A stretch of DNA of 64,000 nt from Fibrobacter sp. UBA4297 (GTDB lineage Bacteria > Fibrobacterota > Fibrobacteria > Fibrobacterales > Fibrobacteraceae), in NCBI RefSeq assembly GCF_002394865.1, contig NZ_DGUZ01000017.1, positions 310,001 through 374,000 of the forward strand, given 5' to 3'. The stretch's first letter is position 1. Every line of letters begins with the position of its first letter. A program made the position numbers and the translations under genes. Below the pieces are notes generated by a model that was not told where the DNA came from, made no database searches, and saw only the letters and a program-made list of their open reading frames with translations. This document shows, one piece after another, positions 1 through 9,978 of the stretch.

Positions 1-120
1 AATGCTACAGATGCAACTCTTGAACAAATTCGCTCGGCTCTTGTTGCTGCCGGAATCTCTGCTGATGTTAATTTAGTGCAAACATCTCTATCGAAAATTT
101 ATAGAGATTTAATACACTGA
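1..120 (+). CDS. C-terminal fragment of an unknown protein
   Basis: Frame 1 is open from the first base to a TGA at 118-120 and gives the last 39 residues of a protein whose start lies outside the window. The peptide ends in KIYRDLIH and is mostly helical in appearance (EQIRSALVAAGI). Nothing in it identifies a family. The gene converges with the leftward tamA-like gene, and the short gap between them holds a heptad-period repeat. That this is a real gene is inferred from coding-like composition and the clean stop. It could also be a chance open frame, since only 40 codons are visible. Confidence 0.5.
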   Translation, partial: NATDATLEQIRSALVAAGISADVNLVQTSLSKIYRDLIH

Positions 121-154
121 ATATAAGTTTTCTGTGCAAAGTCTTAGGAAGACA

Positions 155-189
155 ATTCTTAATTCCTAATTCAGACTTCCTAATTAATT
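155..189. repeat. heptad-period repeat, locus 1
   Basis: Five consecutive 7-bp units fill the gap between two convergent genes: ATTCTTA, ATTCCTA, ATTCAGA, CTTCCTA, ATTAATT. The array runs into the stop codon of the leftward gene (188-190). A weak opposite arm (CTTAGGA) lies just upstream at 143-149. Confidence 0.5.
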
Positions 190-2143
190 AAAACGCTTGT
201 GACAAGTCAAAGTCGAATCGTTTCCATGCGAAGCCTTCTGACTTGTGCCAGTTTGTAAGTCCCTTTTTGAAGGCGTAGTCCAGGCGGAATGTTAGGAATT
301 GCCAATGGTAACGAATGCCGAGGCCGAGGCTTCCGTCTTGCTTGCGCTTGTAAATATCGTCCTTGACGTCTTTGACGAGTGCCCAGTCGCAGAATTGTAC
401 GATTTGCCAAGCCCTCAGGGATTTCCATGGAAGTGTCCAACGGAGTTCTTCGTTGATGCGGTAGTACATTGGCGTCAGTGCCGTATAGATTACTTCCTTG
501 GTGGTGTCCTTGGTGACTACAGAACCATCGTCTTGCTTTGTTGTAATTTTTGTCGGAACTTCGGAGGAGTAGCCTGCGTAAATGCTTCGAAAGTCAAAAC
601 CGCGTACGGAACGCGAACCGCCCTGATAAAATACGCGAGCATCGTCTTCAATCGCCTTGTTGAAGAAACTACCGATACTTCCACTGAGCGCTCCGTAGAA
701 AGTCCAGAACAGTGGAACATAAATGTTGACGGTACCCTCGCCGTATGTGTAAATGTGTCCGTCTTCGTATTGTGACAAGTCGTAAATCTCGTCTTCCTTG
801 TGGACCTTTTGAATAAAGTTTGTTCCTAGACCGACCGTCGGCAAAAAGCGAAATCCTTTTGTCGGGTTAAAATAGTCGTCGGTATAGTCAAAGGTAAGTC
901 CGATTTCGCCCTTGAGCTTGAAGAGCTTGTCTTCATTTTTGTTCACGTAACGCGTATCAATTGTACTACGGAATTTGATGTTGTTTGTAATTCCGAAGGT
1001 CAAGTCGCCTCGGTTAATGACTTCGTATCGTTCTTCAACGCTGTCGGGATATGCAGGCGGGTGGATTTTTTCGTGGTTGAACGAAAGACGGTCCACAAAG
1101 CGGATTGCTGTCGGGATGAATGTGAATGCCGTTCCGAACAAGAGCGGGTTTGCGTAACCGAGTGTGATTTCTTGTTTGTGCTGCGCAATCTGAAAACTTG
1201 TCGAAAATTCATTGAACTTTCCAAAGAAGTTTTTGTGGTCTGCATACGCCATGGCGCCGAAACCGTACATTTCTTCAAAGAAAAATCCGTAACGAGCTTC
1301 GCCCGGAACACGCTCGATAACATCCAAATGCACGTCCGAGAGGCCGTCTTCGCGCAATTCATCGTTTAACTTGACTTGCGTAAACAATTGTGTAGAATAG
1401 AGCTTGTTCTTAAAGTTGAAATACTGGTTACCGTCAATGATTTCGCCCTTGGGAATGCGCCAAAGTGACGATAGCCATTTTGTATCCGTAAGTCCTTGTT
1501 CCGGGGCGGTCTTGTTTTCGTTCTTGTTCATCACACGTTGAGTCGTTGTGTGGATGTCGCCCATCAGAACTTTAGGGCCAGGGTTTACGTTGATGATGAC
1601 ATTGATTTGTTTTGCCGTCGTATCGATGTGCTCTTCTGAAGACAGGTAAACGTGCAGGTTGCCTTGCTTGCGGTAGGCTTTCTGGATTTCCTGGAGATCT
1701 TCGGAAATGTCTTCCTGGTTGTAAAGTTGGTGCTTGGTAATTTTAAGCGACCCCAAGTCTATAGGTATTTGCTCGTCGCCTGTAGAAATGATTTTGGCAT
1801 CGTTGAATCGATAGCAGACGCCTTCGCTGACTGTGATGTAGTAATCTCGCTGTAAGCGACCATTTGACAAGGGCTCGCGGCGGATTTCCATTTTTAGGTC
1901 AAGGCTGAAATAACCGCGTGAATAGTACAAGGCGCGCACATTTTCCGAAGAAAGGCGCATCAAAAAGTCCTGCTTGATGGTGTCAAGCTGCCCAAATTCA
2001 TCTGGAATGTCGAGCTGTTCGTTTAGCTGGAATTTTGAGAAAATCTTGTTCCCGCTGATAGAAACGGACCACGGATTCTTATCGTCGTCATCAGCAAACG
2101 TAAATGTTGAAAAAATTAACAGTGCGCAAATCAGTAGAATCAT
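188..2143 (-). CDS. tamA: TamA/BamA-like Omp85 outer-membrane protein
   Basis: This 651-residue protein has an N-terminal signal peptide (about residues 1-17). A POTRA-like region follows to about residue 270, and then a C-terminal 16-strand-type barrel that ends in phenylalanine, as outer-membrane substrates of the BAM machine do. Omp85 proteins insert or translocate beta-barrel proteins and sit in the outer membrane. The start ATG overlaps the stop of the upstream tamB-like gene by four bases (ATGA), so the two are almost certainly translated from one message. That pairing, rather than any single motif, is why TamA is preferred over BamA. The family-level call (Omp85) is firm and the TamA assignment is inferred from the neighbour. 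Confidence 0.8.
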   Translation of the reverse strand: MILLICALLIFSTFTFADDDDKNPWSVSISGNKIFSKFQLNEQLDIPDEFGQLDTIKQDFLMRLSSENVRALYYSRGYFSLDLKMEIRREPLSNGRLQRDYYITVSEGVCYRFNDAKIISTGDEQIPIDLGSLKITKHQLYNQEDISEDLQEIQKAYRKQGNLHVYLSSEEHIDTTAKQINVIINVNPGPKVLMGDIHTTTQRVMNKNENKTAPEQGLTDTKWLSSLWRIPKGEIIDGNQYFNFKNKLYSTQLFTQVKLNDELREDGLSDVHLDVIERVPGEARYGFFFEEMYGFGAMAYADHKNFFGKFNEFSTSFQIAQHKQEITLGYANPLLFGTAFTFIPTAIRFVDRLSFNHEKIHPPAYPDSVEERYEVINRGDLTFGITNNIKFRSTIDTRYVNKNEDKLFKLKGEIGLTFDYTDDYFNPTKGFRFLPTVGLGTNFIQKVHKEDEIYDLSQYEDGHIYTYGEGTVNIYVPLFWTFYGALSGSIGSFFNKAIEDDARVFYQGGSRSVRGFDFRSIYAGYSSEVPTKITTKQDDGSVVTKDTTKEVIYTALTPMYYRINEELRWTLPWKSLRAWQIVQFCDWALVKDVKDDIYKRKQDGSLGLGIRYHWQFLTFRLDYAFKKGLTNWHKSEGFAWKRFDFDLSQAF

Positions 2144-5100
2144 TTTGCAGTCTCCGTAGATTTGGTTGCTGTAGAGTCGCTTGCCGATTCATCGTTTGGC
2201 TGTCGCATCGCTTTTGGCGGGCGAACCGTTTCGCAGTGCCCAATGCCCAGAATGCAGGGGTTCCAGAACTTGTACGTATAGTTCACGCTGATGTTTTTTT
2301 CAACGCGGTTTGCGCTATTGCTTTCTGTACCAGAGTTTGTATGATATTGCTTTGCTGTGAGTAGGCCGTTTAACGAGAGTGATGGCGAGAAATGGTTCTT
2401 GTGTGAAGATTCCTTGTCCTGGAATACAGGAAGTGTATATGTAGCGCCAAACTGTTGCGCCTGGTCGTATGTCGGGGATGTGCTTTGGTCTTGTGTATAA
2501 CCAAAGATTAAGCTCAAGTTCTTGACCCAGCGATCAAGAGAAATCGGAATCTTGACGTACGAAGAGTCCTTGTCGTTACCGGAGTTGTCGAACAACATCA
2601 CCTTCATGTCGATATCGCCAATGTAGTCGCCGCCCAGGGTCTTGTTTGCCGTTGATGAAATGAACTTGCCGATAGCCCTGCCTGCAAGCTTGTTCCAGTC
2701 TGTTGAACCGTCAGATTCCGTAGCTACGCAACCAAGGAATATATTGCGGTACGTGTCTGCCGCTGTAGATTCTGTCCCGCAGTTTGAACTCGGGTTGGGT
2801 TGTGGGTTTGTAATGGTTCCTTGTATATCAAGGTTGATAGGACAAGTCTCTTTTTCATTATCGCTAGATTCCGTACAGTAGGGGAGCTCTTGCATACTGG
2901 AAACATCTATGATGCCGTGCTGCCACGGAACATCGTTCCAGGAAATGCTGAACGTATTGAGGTCAAATTCATAAAGGTCTTTGACGCCGATGAATCCGTT
3001 GTCTGCATTGGTGACGTCACCGCGTAAAATTGGTCTTGTCGTTGTGCCAAGGACCCAAATGTCAAGCGTTAGCGGGAACGCGGCAAACGGCGTGATAATT
3101 TCAACAGAATCGCTTTGGGAGTCGCTGATGTGGAACGACAAGTCAATTGGAGTTGAAACAGAAATCTTGGCTTCGGTCTTTTCTTTGTTACGCAAGTTGG
3201 CTATAGCATTGTTGAGTAGCGATAAAATTTTGTCTAGAGAACTTGGCGTGATTTCGATATCCAAATCTTTTCTGTAGACGAGCTTGTCTATGATAAAGTT
3301 TCCGCTAACATTCTTGTTCTTGATTTGTCCGTCCTTCGTGTGCGGAATATTAAATGTGATATCGCTTTTCCCAGTTAGGTTTGCTGTACCGAATGTCTCG
3401 TCATCGAACTTGTACTGGATTAGCGGAATGTTTGCAACGAGTGACATCTGCTCTTCGGAATCTTCTAGATGGCTTGTGACACCTCGCAAGGTGACTGTGT
3501 GGTTGTCTGTTTCAAGGGTATATTTTTCGGTACTGATGTCAATTGCTTCAAGCTGCAATGTTTGCAAGTCATAGAGCAAGGTGGCAAACAGCATGTCGCC
3601 GATTTCGTTCTGCGTCGAAATCTCGTTCATTTCGAGTATGCCGTCCTTGAGTTCCCCACGGATGTGAATTGGGAAATTCATCGGGAGCGTAGAATACTTG
3701 ACGTTTGTGGAGTCTGATCGGATTTGAGCATTGATGCCCTTTAGGCCTTCGTGGAGTGCCGCTTGTACATCAATGGTCAAGTCGGTCTGTTCGATTTCGG
3801 CTCGGGTCTCTGGAATGAGCCATGTTCCGCCGAACTTGATTTTACCTGCGAAGTCGAGGTCGTTGTTTATTGTTCCGTTGCTTTTGATGAAACCGCCATT
3901 CGGACTCTGGTAGGTAAGGGATACTTGTCTTGTGGAATCGAAAATGTCTTCTACGACAACGTTTGCATTACCGGTCCAGACGCCGTTCATAATGTCGAAG
4001 TTGGTGAGCAGTTCAACCTTGTTTTTCTTTGCCGAAACGTTAAGTTGCTTGAGGTTGTACAGCTCTGGAGGAATGTTTGTGAAACTCAGGTCTTTGAATT
4101 CGATATTTCCAAGCAGGCCTGCATCTTCTTCAAACGTAATGTCGCCATTGAAACTGCCCGAAGCTAGCGTCGTGTCGCCGAGCGGTTCCAGGAGAATCGG
4201 CAGGTTGAAGTCCTGAGCCGATGCCCATGCATGCAAAATTTGAATGGGCAGCATGGCTGTTGGCTTGTAATCCGGGTTTGAATCGTTTGGTAAAACAAAA
4301 GATGCCGCCATGGCGACTTTGTTACTGTTGTGCGTAAATACGGCCGTATCAACAATTACGGTATCGCCAATTTCTCTAATCTTGGTGTGACCGTGGAGGA
4401 TGAATGGTTCAACGTTACCATCGATGTCCAGTTCTGCGGCGCCGACTCTGGAATCTAGGTTATAGTCTATTGTGCCGGTTACGGTTCCCTTCAGCTTGTC
4501 GCTTAGCACGATATCCGAGAACGGGATGGTCGAAATCTCGGCGTGATCCGCCTGCGCCCAAACGAGAAGCGAGTCGCCAACGTGTACGACTGTTTCGGCT
4601 GAACCTCCGTTCTTTTGCTTTAGGCGCCATGAGGTGTGAAGCGTCGGTTCGTGGTAGTCGACATCGCCTGAAATGAACAGTTCTTCGTTCGGGGTATAGA
4701 TGGTCGCTTTCGGAAAATCAATGTATTTACGTCCGAGGTCAAGGACTAACTGCATTCGGAGCGAATCTGCCTTGAAATGGTATGCGTTGATGATGGAATC
4801 AACTTTTACGAATGCGCGCAGTTTGTTGTTTTGGAAGGAACCAATGATTTTTGGATTGCGACCGATTTCAACATTGCCTCGTACCCAGTCCAGCGCCCAA
4901 GGTTCCATCGCTGAAATATTGGCCGCAAAGAAAACCTTGAGACTGTCCTTGGTCTTTACGTGAGCCCTGACGACTGAGCCTTCGCGAGTCTCGATGGATG
5001 CGTCGATGTCGTTGCCGGTTTTGGTAATGGACTGGATATCCATGTCCATCGGCATCATTTGCGGGCCGTACATGGCGCTCATGTTTGCAATTTCACCCGA

Positions 5101-6081
5101 AAAGTCAAAGTCCAGCTTGTCGTTGATAACGCCGTCTAGGGCGATTGAGCCACCTTCGTTGTTCTTGAACGAACTTTCGATGATTGTTTGCTTTGGCGTC
5201 CCGTTGACTTTGATTACAGCGTCTAGAGGCAAGAACGGCCAGTATTCGCCGATATGAGTCTTTAGCGTAAAGTTGTACTGTAGCGTTTTTTTGGTGAGCG
5301 ATGTTGAAACGTTTCCGTTGATGTTTAAGTTGCTTATGGTCGGGATTGCCTTTGAAAGTTTCATCGGAACCCAGTTGAGCGGTTCCTTGACGTTCACGTT
5401 TGTTGATGCCTTGAGCTGCGTGAGGTCTTTTTTCGGGGCGGACGCGTTCAGAACGATGTAGTCGTTGGAGGTTGCTATCTTTCCGTTTGCGATAAGGTTC
5501 TTGTCTTCGAAGTCAATATCGAGCTTTAATGAGGCCGCATCCTTGATGTAGGAACCCTCGATGCTATCGGCGCTAAGCGTGACGTTCTTTTGGCCTACAT
5601 TTTCGAGATGAATGTTTTGTGCTTTCCAGCCCATGTCACCCATGGTAAAGTCCAGTTTGCCCAGGTTGAACTTTACAGGGAACGGAATCCTTATTTTGTC
5701 AGGGAATTCAATTGGCCCTGTAGTTTTGGACGTGTCCTTGGTTATCTGCTTGGCTGTTGTGTCCGGCACGAAATTTGCCGAGACCTCGTTTGCTTCTAGC
5801 AAAATTCCACGCTTTTCGCCAAACGGAGTGACATCGAGATGTGGACCGCGAACCATATAAGTCGATAGCCCCTGCTCAACCTTGATGGAATCGTAGAAGT
5901 GCTCCAGGAGGTTGTTTTGACGGTGTCCGTAAGGGGTGATTGTTACATTACCGAATGTATGCGGGGTAGAAAGCAGTTCCTCGATGGCAAAATGAACATA
6001 CCAGACGCCGAGAGCTACAGCGCCTACGACAGCCGTCGTTAAGGCTGCCTTTATAAAAAAGATTGAAAGTAAGCTTTTCAA
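2140..6081 (-). CDS. tamB: TamB-like translocation and assembly module protein (DUF490)
   Basis: This 1313-residue protein has one N-terminal membrane anchor (about residues 10-30). Long stretches of beta-rich, AsmA-like repeats follow, and the C-terminal third resembles the TamB/DUF490 domain. Family members span the periplasm as a hydrophobic groove and work with TamA in outer-membrane protein or phospholipid transfer. The likely start is TTG at 6081-6079 with an AGGGG Shine-Dalgarno three bases upstream. Starting later would cut into the anchor. It is the first gene of a leftward two-gene operon and overlaps tamA by four bases. The extreme C-terminus is rich in Pro, Ser and Thr and probably disordered. 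Confidence 0.8.
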   Translation of the reverse strand: MKSLLSIFFIKAALTTAVVGAVALGVWYVHFAIEELLSTPHTFGNVTITPYGHRQNNLLEHFYDSIKVEQGLSTYMVRGPHLDVTPFGEKRGILLEANEVSANFVPDTTAKQITKDTSKTTGPIEFPDKIRIPFPVKFNLGKLDFTMGDMGWKAQNIHLENVGQKNVTLSADSIEGSYIKDAASLKLDIDFEDKNLIANGKIATSNDYIVLNASAPKKDLTQLKASTNVNVKEPLNWVPMKLSKAIPTISNLNINGNVSTSLTKKTLQYNFTLKTHIGEYWPFLPLDAVIKVNGTPKQTIIESSFKNNEGGSIALDGVINDKLDFDFSGEIANMSAMYGPQMMPMDMDIQSITKTGNDIDASIETREGSVVRAHVKTKDSLKVFFAANISAMEPWALDWVRGNVEIGRNPKIIGSFQNNKLRAFVKVDSIINAYHFKADSLRMQLVLDLGRKYIDFPKATIYTPNEELFISGDVDYHEPTLHTSWRLKQKNGGSAETVVHVGDSLLVWAQADHAEISTIPFSDIVLSDKLKGTVTGTIDYNLDSRVGAAELDIDGNVEPFILHGHTKIREIGDTVIVDTAVFTHNSNKVAMAASFVLPNDSNPDYKPTAMLPIQILHAWASAQDFNLPILLEPLGDTTLASGSFNGDITFEEDAGLLGNIEFKDLSFTNIPPELYNLKQLNVSAKKNKVELLTNFDIMNGVWTGNANVVVEDIFDSTRQVSLTYQSPNGGFIKSNGTINNDLDFAGKIKFGGTWLIPETRAEIEQTDLTIDVQAALHEGLKGINAQIRSDSTNVKYSTLPMNFPIHIRGELKDGILEMNEISTQNEIGDMLFATLLYDLQTLQLEAIDISTEKYTLETDNHTVTLRGVTSHLEDSEEQMSLVANIPLIQYKFDDETFGTANLTGKSDITFNIPHTKDGQIKNKNVSGNFIIDKLVYRKDLDIEITPSSLDKILSLLNNAIANLRNKEKTEAKISVSTPIDLSFHISDSQSDSVEIITPFAAFPLTLDIWVLGTTTRPILRGDVTNADNGFIGVKDLYEFDLNTFSISWNDVPWQHGIIDVSSMQELPYCTESSDNEKETCPINLDIQGTITNPQPNPSSNCGTESTAADTYRNIFLGCVATESDGSTDWNKLAGRAIGKFISSTANKTLGGDYIGDIDMKVMLFDNSGNDKDSSYVKIPISLDRWVKNLSLIFGYTQDQSTSPTYDQAQQFGATYTLPVFQDKESSHKNHFSPSLSLNGLLTAKQYHTNSGTESNSANRVEKNISVNYTYKFWNPCILGIGHCETVRPPKAMRQPNDESASDSTATKSTETAK

Positions 6082-6195
6082 GTGCCCCTAATATAGATAA
6101 TGTTGGTGTTTATTAAATGTATGCTTACGTGGAACTTACGCTTGAACGTATATAGAACTGTAAATTATTATTTATTTAGAATAAAGTAATTTGTT

Positions 6196-6230
6196 GCTAG
6201 TCGCTAGTCAATGGTCATTAGTCAATGGTC
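6196..6230. repeat. heptad-period repeat, locus 2, TAG arm
   Basis: Five 7-bp units with a TAGTC or TGGTC core (GCTAGTC, GCTAGTC, AATGGTC, ATTAGTC, AATGGTC). They form the left arm of an imperfect inverted repeat whose right arm is at 6277-6332. Confidence 0.75.
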
Positions 6231-6276
6231 GACAATGCTTTATTTCCCAAGTTCCCAAAACTTCACTTTTAGAATC

Positions 6277-6332
6277 TCTAGTAACTAATAACTAATGACC
6301 AATAACCAATAACCAGTAACTATTAACTATAA
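6277..6332. repeat. heptad-period repeat, locus 2, CTA arm
   Basis: Eight in-phase 7-bp units of the form aCTAata or aCCAata. They are complementary in type to the TAG arm at 6196-6230 and end 40 bases before the ATG of the parvulin lipoprotein gene. Together the two arms account for most of the 290-bp gap 6082-6372, which should also hold the divergent promoters of tamB and the lipoprotein gene. Confidence 0.8.
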
Positions 6333-6372
6333 AATTTTATTATATTCACGCTCACACAATCATGAGGACATT

Positions 6373-8454
6373 ATGAAAAAAGCTTTGCTTGCGGTTTTCT
6401 CTTTCTGTACCCTCGTTTTTACAGGGTGTAATTCTATCGGAGATAAGGATACTCTCGTTGCAAGGGTGAATGGTGAACCCATTTTCAAGGAAGACTACGC
6501 TTTCATGATGCGTGTGGGAAACATTGTCCCGAACACAGAACAGATGAGGAAGGCTTCTAGCTCCTTGTTCAGCCGCAAAGCGCTTTATACGGTCGCTCTT
6601 CAGAAGAATCCTGAACTGAAGGACGAACTTGCGGCCCACAATGTCGCCTTGGAAAATTACCTCCTCACGTTCGTCTATCAGCGTCTCTATGCGATGGACC
6701 GCCTGATGTACAGCGATGATGAACTTGCCTTCTATTACGATAAGCACCGCGACCAGTTTGCCGATTCGCTTTCCTACATGAATCTTCGAGACAAGGTGGC
6801 CGATGCCAAGTATATCGAGTCCAATTACGATTCCCTAAAATCCTATGCTTACAAGCACAGAAGTCTGGATGATTCCACTGGTGATGTCAAAATCACTTAC
6901 GACGTCAAGGAACGTTTCGTTTCGGACCATCGCCAACGGATTGTTCGCGAAATGGGCCCGGCCCTCCTGAAAAAGTACAATATTCAGGAAACCGAAATTC
7001 AGATGCCCACTCCTGAGGCATATTACGAAAAGCACAAGAACTTGTACATGACGCCGGGTGGATATGTCGTCTACCATGTGGAATCTGCGGATTCTGCAAA
7101 GCTTGCCAAGCGATTCAAAGGCAAGAAAATCGACCTCAAGGCGTTCAAGAAAATTGCTTCCAAGTACAGCGAAAACAAGGATACGAAGGCCGCTATGGGC
7201 TTTGTCGGTAAGGTCGTTTTTGGACACCCGCTTCCGTATGGCATTGGCTTTGTTCCCAAGATGTTCGAATTGCTGTATAGCCTGCCGGATGGCGCTGTTT
7301 CGCCGGTTATCGCTTCTCAGTCAACGGGCCGTTACCACGTATTCTTCCGCGTCTCGGCTGTTGATGGAGAGTTGAAGCCGTTCGACCGTGTCCGCAAGGC
7401 CATTGAGCGCGACCTTGCCACGACTGCAAATTATGAACTCGATTCTTCTTATGTCCTGGTGACAAAGAATGGCGAACCTGCAATCCGTGAAAAGGATGTC
7501 CTGCTTGCGTACGAGGACAATCCGATGATGATCCGTTCCCGCAGGACGCACGACCAGGTGGTGAAGGCTCTTGCGCTCCAGCTTGCTTTTGCTTCTGAAG
7601 CTCGCGAATTGGGTCTCGACCATTCTTGGGAATACCGCGCTTTGAAGCGCCAGAGCGATGTGGATTATGTCATCAAGCTCTATAGGTCGAAAGTCCTCAA
7701 CCATATCGTCGTTCCTGAAGATTCCCTGAAGGCTCTCTATGCACGCATGGGAAATCCGGCGCACCCGACATTGTCTTACGAAGAGTCCCGTTCTGAGCTG
7801 AGCGACTGGTTTGAAATTCCTGAAAACATCATGAAGAGAACGTACTACTATGCCGAAGAAGACTTCTTGCCGGAAACCTACGAACAGGCAAAGGCTCATG
7901 TGTTCGAACAAGCTTATTTGATATTCCGTTCGGGCCGCTGGGACAAAGAAGTCGTTACCTCATGGGGTACCGCAAAGGTGGATCTTTTTGCAGACAACAT
8001 TACGCTCTTGCCGCAGGAATGGTCTGTGGAGCTTGCCATGAGATCGGCTGATTCCTTCTATACGCAGGCTAAGGATCTTGAAAAAGCATACCTTGCATGG
8101 TCTGGAATCCGTGACCGCTATGCCGACATTGATTCTGTCGCAAAAAAGGCCACGTTCGAACTAGCCCATGTCTATAGCGACAAGGAAGATTACGACAAGG
8201 CCCAGCGCGAATACAGGGCTTTCTACCGCACGTGGCCGGACTCCCCGGATGCTGAAAAGGCGATGTTCAGCCGCGGCTTCATCCTGAACGAGAACCTGCA
8301 CAAGAATGATGAAGCGCTCAAGGTCTTTGAAGAATTCAAAAAGCTCTACCCGAAGAGCGACCTCACTGAATCTGTCGATTGGCTTGTCCAGAACATCAAG
8401 AGTGGCGGCAAACTCGCCGATGATTTGATGAAGAAAATCGAAGCCGAAGAGTAG
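6373..8454 (+). CDS. parvulin-type peptidyl-prolyl isomerase lipoprotein with TPR tail
   Basis: This 693-residue protein starts with a lipoprotein signal ending in the lipobox FTGC (Cys19), so it is probably anchored in a membrane facing the periplasm. A SurA/PpiD-like N-terminal part is followed by a parvulin (PpiC) domain at roughly residues 235-345. The last 130 residues look like tetratricopeptide repeats. Members of this group chaperone or isomerise exported proteins, especially outer-membrane proteins. A GAGGA ribosome site precedes the ATG. The gene diverges from the tamBA operon, which fits a shared role in envelope assembly. The enzymatic activity is inferred from the fold, because parvulin domains in such lipoproteins are sometimes inactive. 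Confidence 0.75.
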   Translation: MKKALLAVFSFCTLVFTGCNSIGDKDTLVARVNGEPIFKEDYAFMMRVGNIVPNTEQMRKASSSLFSRKALYTVALQKNPELKDELAAHNVALENYLLTFVYQRLYAMDRLMYSDDELAFYYDKHRDQFADSLSYMNLRDKVADAKYIESNYDSLKSYAYKHRSLDDSTGDVKITYDVKERFVSDHRQRIVREMGPALLKKYNIQETEIQMPTPEAYYEKHKNLYMTPGGYVVYHVESADSAKLAKRFKGKKIDLKAFKKIASKYSENKDTKAAMGFVGKVVFGHPLPYGIGFVPKMFELLYSLPDGAVSPVIASQSTGRYHVFFRVSAVDGELKPFDRVRKAIERDLATTANYELDSSYVLVTKNGEPAIREKDVLLAYEDNPMMIRSRRTHDQVVKALALQLAFASEARELGLDHSWEYRALKRQSDVDYVIKLYRSKVLNHIVVPEDSLKALYARMGNPAHPTLSYEESRSELSDWFEIPENIMKRTYYYAEEDFLPETYEQAKAHVFEQAYLIFRSGRWDKEVVTSWGTAKVDLFADNITLLPQEWSVELAMRSADSFYTQAKDLEKAYLAWSGIRDRYADIDSVAKKATFELAHVYSDKEDYDKAQREYRAFYRTWPDSPDAEKAMFSRGFILNENLHKNDEALKVFEEFKKLYPKSDLTESVDWLVQNIKSGGKLADDLMKKIEAEE

Positions 8455-8457
8455 CGG

Positions 8458-8558
8458 CTTAGAACTTAGAACTTACCTTTGGCCACTTAGTGCTTTAGCA
8501 CTTAGGTGGGAACTTAGAACTATCTCTTCTCTCTAAAGGGAAAAAACTAAGTTCTAAG
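8458..8558. repeat. heptad-period repeat with inverted arms, locus 3
   Basis: The left part (8458-8520) is built of 7-bp units such as CTTAGAA, CTTAGAA, CTTACCT. An 11-bp arm CTTAGAACTTA (8458-8468, repeated at 8465-8475) is perfectly complementary to TAAGTTCTAAG at 8548-8558. The array begins right after the lipoprotein stop codon and could fold as a hairpin in the 3' end of that message. Confidence 0.7.
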
Positions 8559-8628
8559 AGCGAAGCGGGCTAAGATCTGCCAACTAATAATCTATATTTC
8601 TCACATCTTTAACTTAAAAGGTACTACT

Positions 8629-9081
8629 ATGGAAATGACATTTGCAATGATCAAGCCGAATGCTGTTAAGTCTGGCTTGATTGGTCGTATTATCGATCGC
8701 TACATCAGTGCCGGTCTCTCTGTCTGCGCCGTCAAGATGCACCAGATGACCTCCGAAGATGCTCGCGGTTTCTACGCTGAACACGTCGAGAAGCCGTTCT
8801 TCCCGGAACTCGAAGCCTACATGACCAAGGGCCCGTCCGTGATGCTTGCTCTCGGTGGCGAAAACGCAATTGCAAAGGTCCGCGCCATTAACGGTGCTAC
8901 CAATCCTGCCAAGGCGGAACCGGGTACCCTCCGCTACGATTTTGCTCCTTCCATGACCGAAAACGTCGTTCACAGCTCCGATAGTCCGGCTTCTGCAGAA
9001 CGCGAACTCGACTTCTGGTTCAAGAAGGAAGAACGCTACGCTTACGAAATGCCTTCTCTCAAGGCCTGCTGCGTCCTCTAA
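8629..9081 (+). CDS. ndk: nucleoside diphosphate kinase
   Basis: This 150-residue enzyme transfers the gamma phosphate of ATP to nucleoside diphosphates through a phospho-histidine. The active-site motif NVVHSSDS is present with His115, and the N-terminal FAMIKPNAV strand is typical. The length matches bacterial Ndk (about 140-155). It stands just upstream of the fumarate reductase genes, with 40 bases between. Whether it shares their promoter cannot be decided from the sequence. Confidence 0.95.
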   Translation: MEMTFAMIKPNAVKSGLIGRIIDRYISAGLSVCAVKMHQMTSEDARGFYAEHVEKPFFPELEAYMTKGPSVMLALGGENAIAKVRAINGATNPAKAEPGTLRYDFAPSMTENVVHSSDSPASAERELDFWFKKEERYAYEMPSLKACCVL

Positions 9082-9121
9082 TTTTTAACAATAAAACCAT
9101 CCTTCTAAGGAGTAGACTCAA

Positions 9122-9967
9122 ATGCAATGGATCATCAAGTATCTTACCTCGTCCATTGGTAAGAAGCAGATCATGGGATGCACAGGCGCCTTTCTGGCTC
9201 TGTTCATCTTTGGCCACATGTGTGGCAACTTCCAGCTCTTGAACTTCGACCAGGCTGCGGCACAGGCGTCCTACAACGCTTATACCGAATTCCTGACCGG
9301 ATTCAACCCGCTCCACTTCCCGGTGAAGATGATTTACCTCGTCGAACTGGTACTCGTGGCTGCCTTTGCCATTCACATCTTCCTTGCTATCAAGCTGAAG
9401 ATTGAAAACAAGAAGGCTCGTGGCGGAATTGAATACGAAGTCAATGCACGCAAGGGCAAGAAGACTTTCGCAACTTTCACCATGATCTGGTCAGGGCTTT
9501 TCATTCTCGGCTTCCTCATCCAGCACCTCATGATGCTCAAGTTCGGTGAACACTACCTCTACATGAACGACAAGGGCGAAATCATCCGCGACATGTGGCT
9601 CACCACGATCCAGATGTTTGCAAATCCGGGTTGGGCTGCTTTCTATGTTGTTAGCATGTTCGTCATCGGTATGCACCTCTTCCACGCCATCTCCTCTGCA
9701 TTCCAGACGATGGGTATCGCTCACCAGAAGTGGACCCCGATTATCGATATCGCCGGTATCGTTTATAGCGTCGTCGTGGCACTTGGCTTCGGCATCACCG
9801 CTGTTGCCTCTTACTACCTCGCTAACCAGCCTGAAACCCAGGCTCTTATCGAAAAGTCCCGTAGCCTCCAGCAGCAGTACGAACAGCAGAAGGCAAATGC
9901 CAACAAGGCTGCTTTCGTCATTCCGTCTGTTGGCGAAGTACAAGTTTCTTTCAATATTGAAAAGTAA
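9122..9967 (+). CDS. fumarate reductase/succinate dehydrogenase cytochrome b subunit
   Basis: This 281-residue membrane protein has five hydrophobic helices. Histidines lie in membrane segments (FGHMCGN, AIHIFLAI, LIQHLM, GMHLFHA), as expected of a di-haem cytochrome b that anchors the complex and handles quinone. The single fused anchor with no separate small D subunit is the arrangement seen in the Bacteroidetes and epsilonproteobacterial type. It is the first gene of the order C-A-B. An AAGGAG site lies before its ATG, and 11 bases separate it from the flavoprotein gene. In a fumarate-respiring organism the complex most likely works in the direction of fumarate reduction. Confidence 0.9.
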   Translation: MQWIIKYLTSSIGKKQIMGCTGAFLALFIFGHMCGNFQLLNFDQAAAQASYNAYTEFLTGFNPLHFPVKMIYLVELVLVAAFAIHIFLAIKLKIENKKARGGIEYEVNARKGKKTFATFTMIWSGLFILGFLIQHLMMLKFGEHYLYMNDKGEIIRDMWLTTIQMFANPGWAAFYVVSMFVIGMHLFHAISSAFQTMGIAHQKWTPIIDIAGIVYSVVVALGFGITAVASYYLANQPETQALIEKSRSLQQQYEQQKANANKAAFVIPSVGEVQVSFNIEK

Positions 9968-9978
9968 GGAGCCCACTA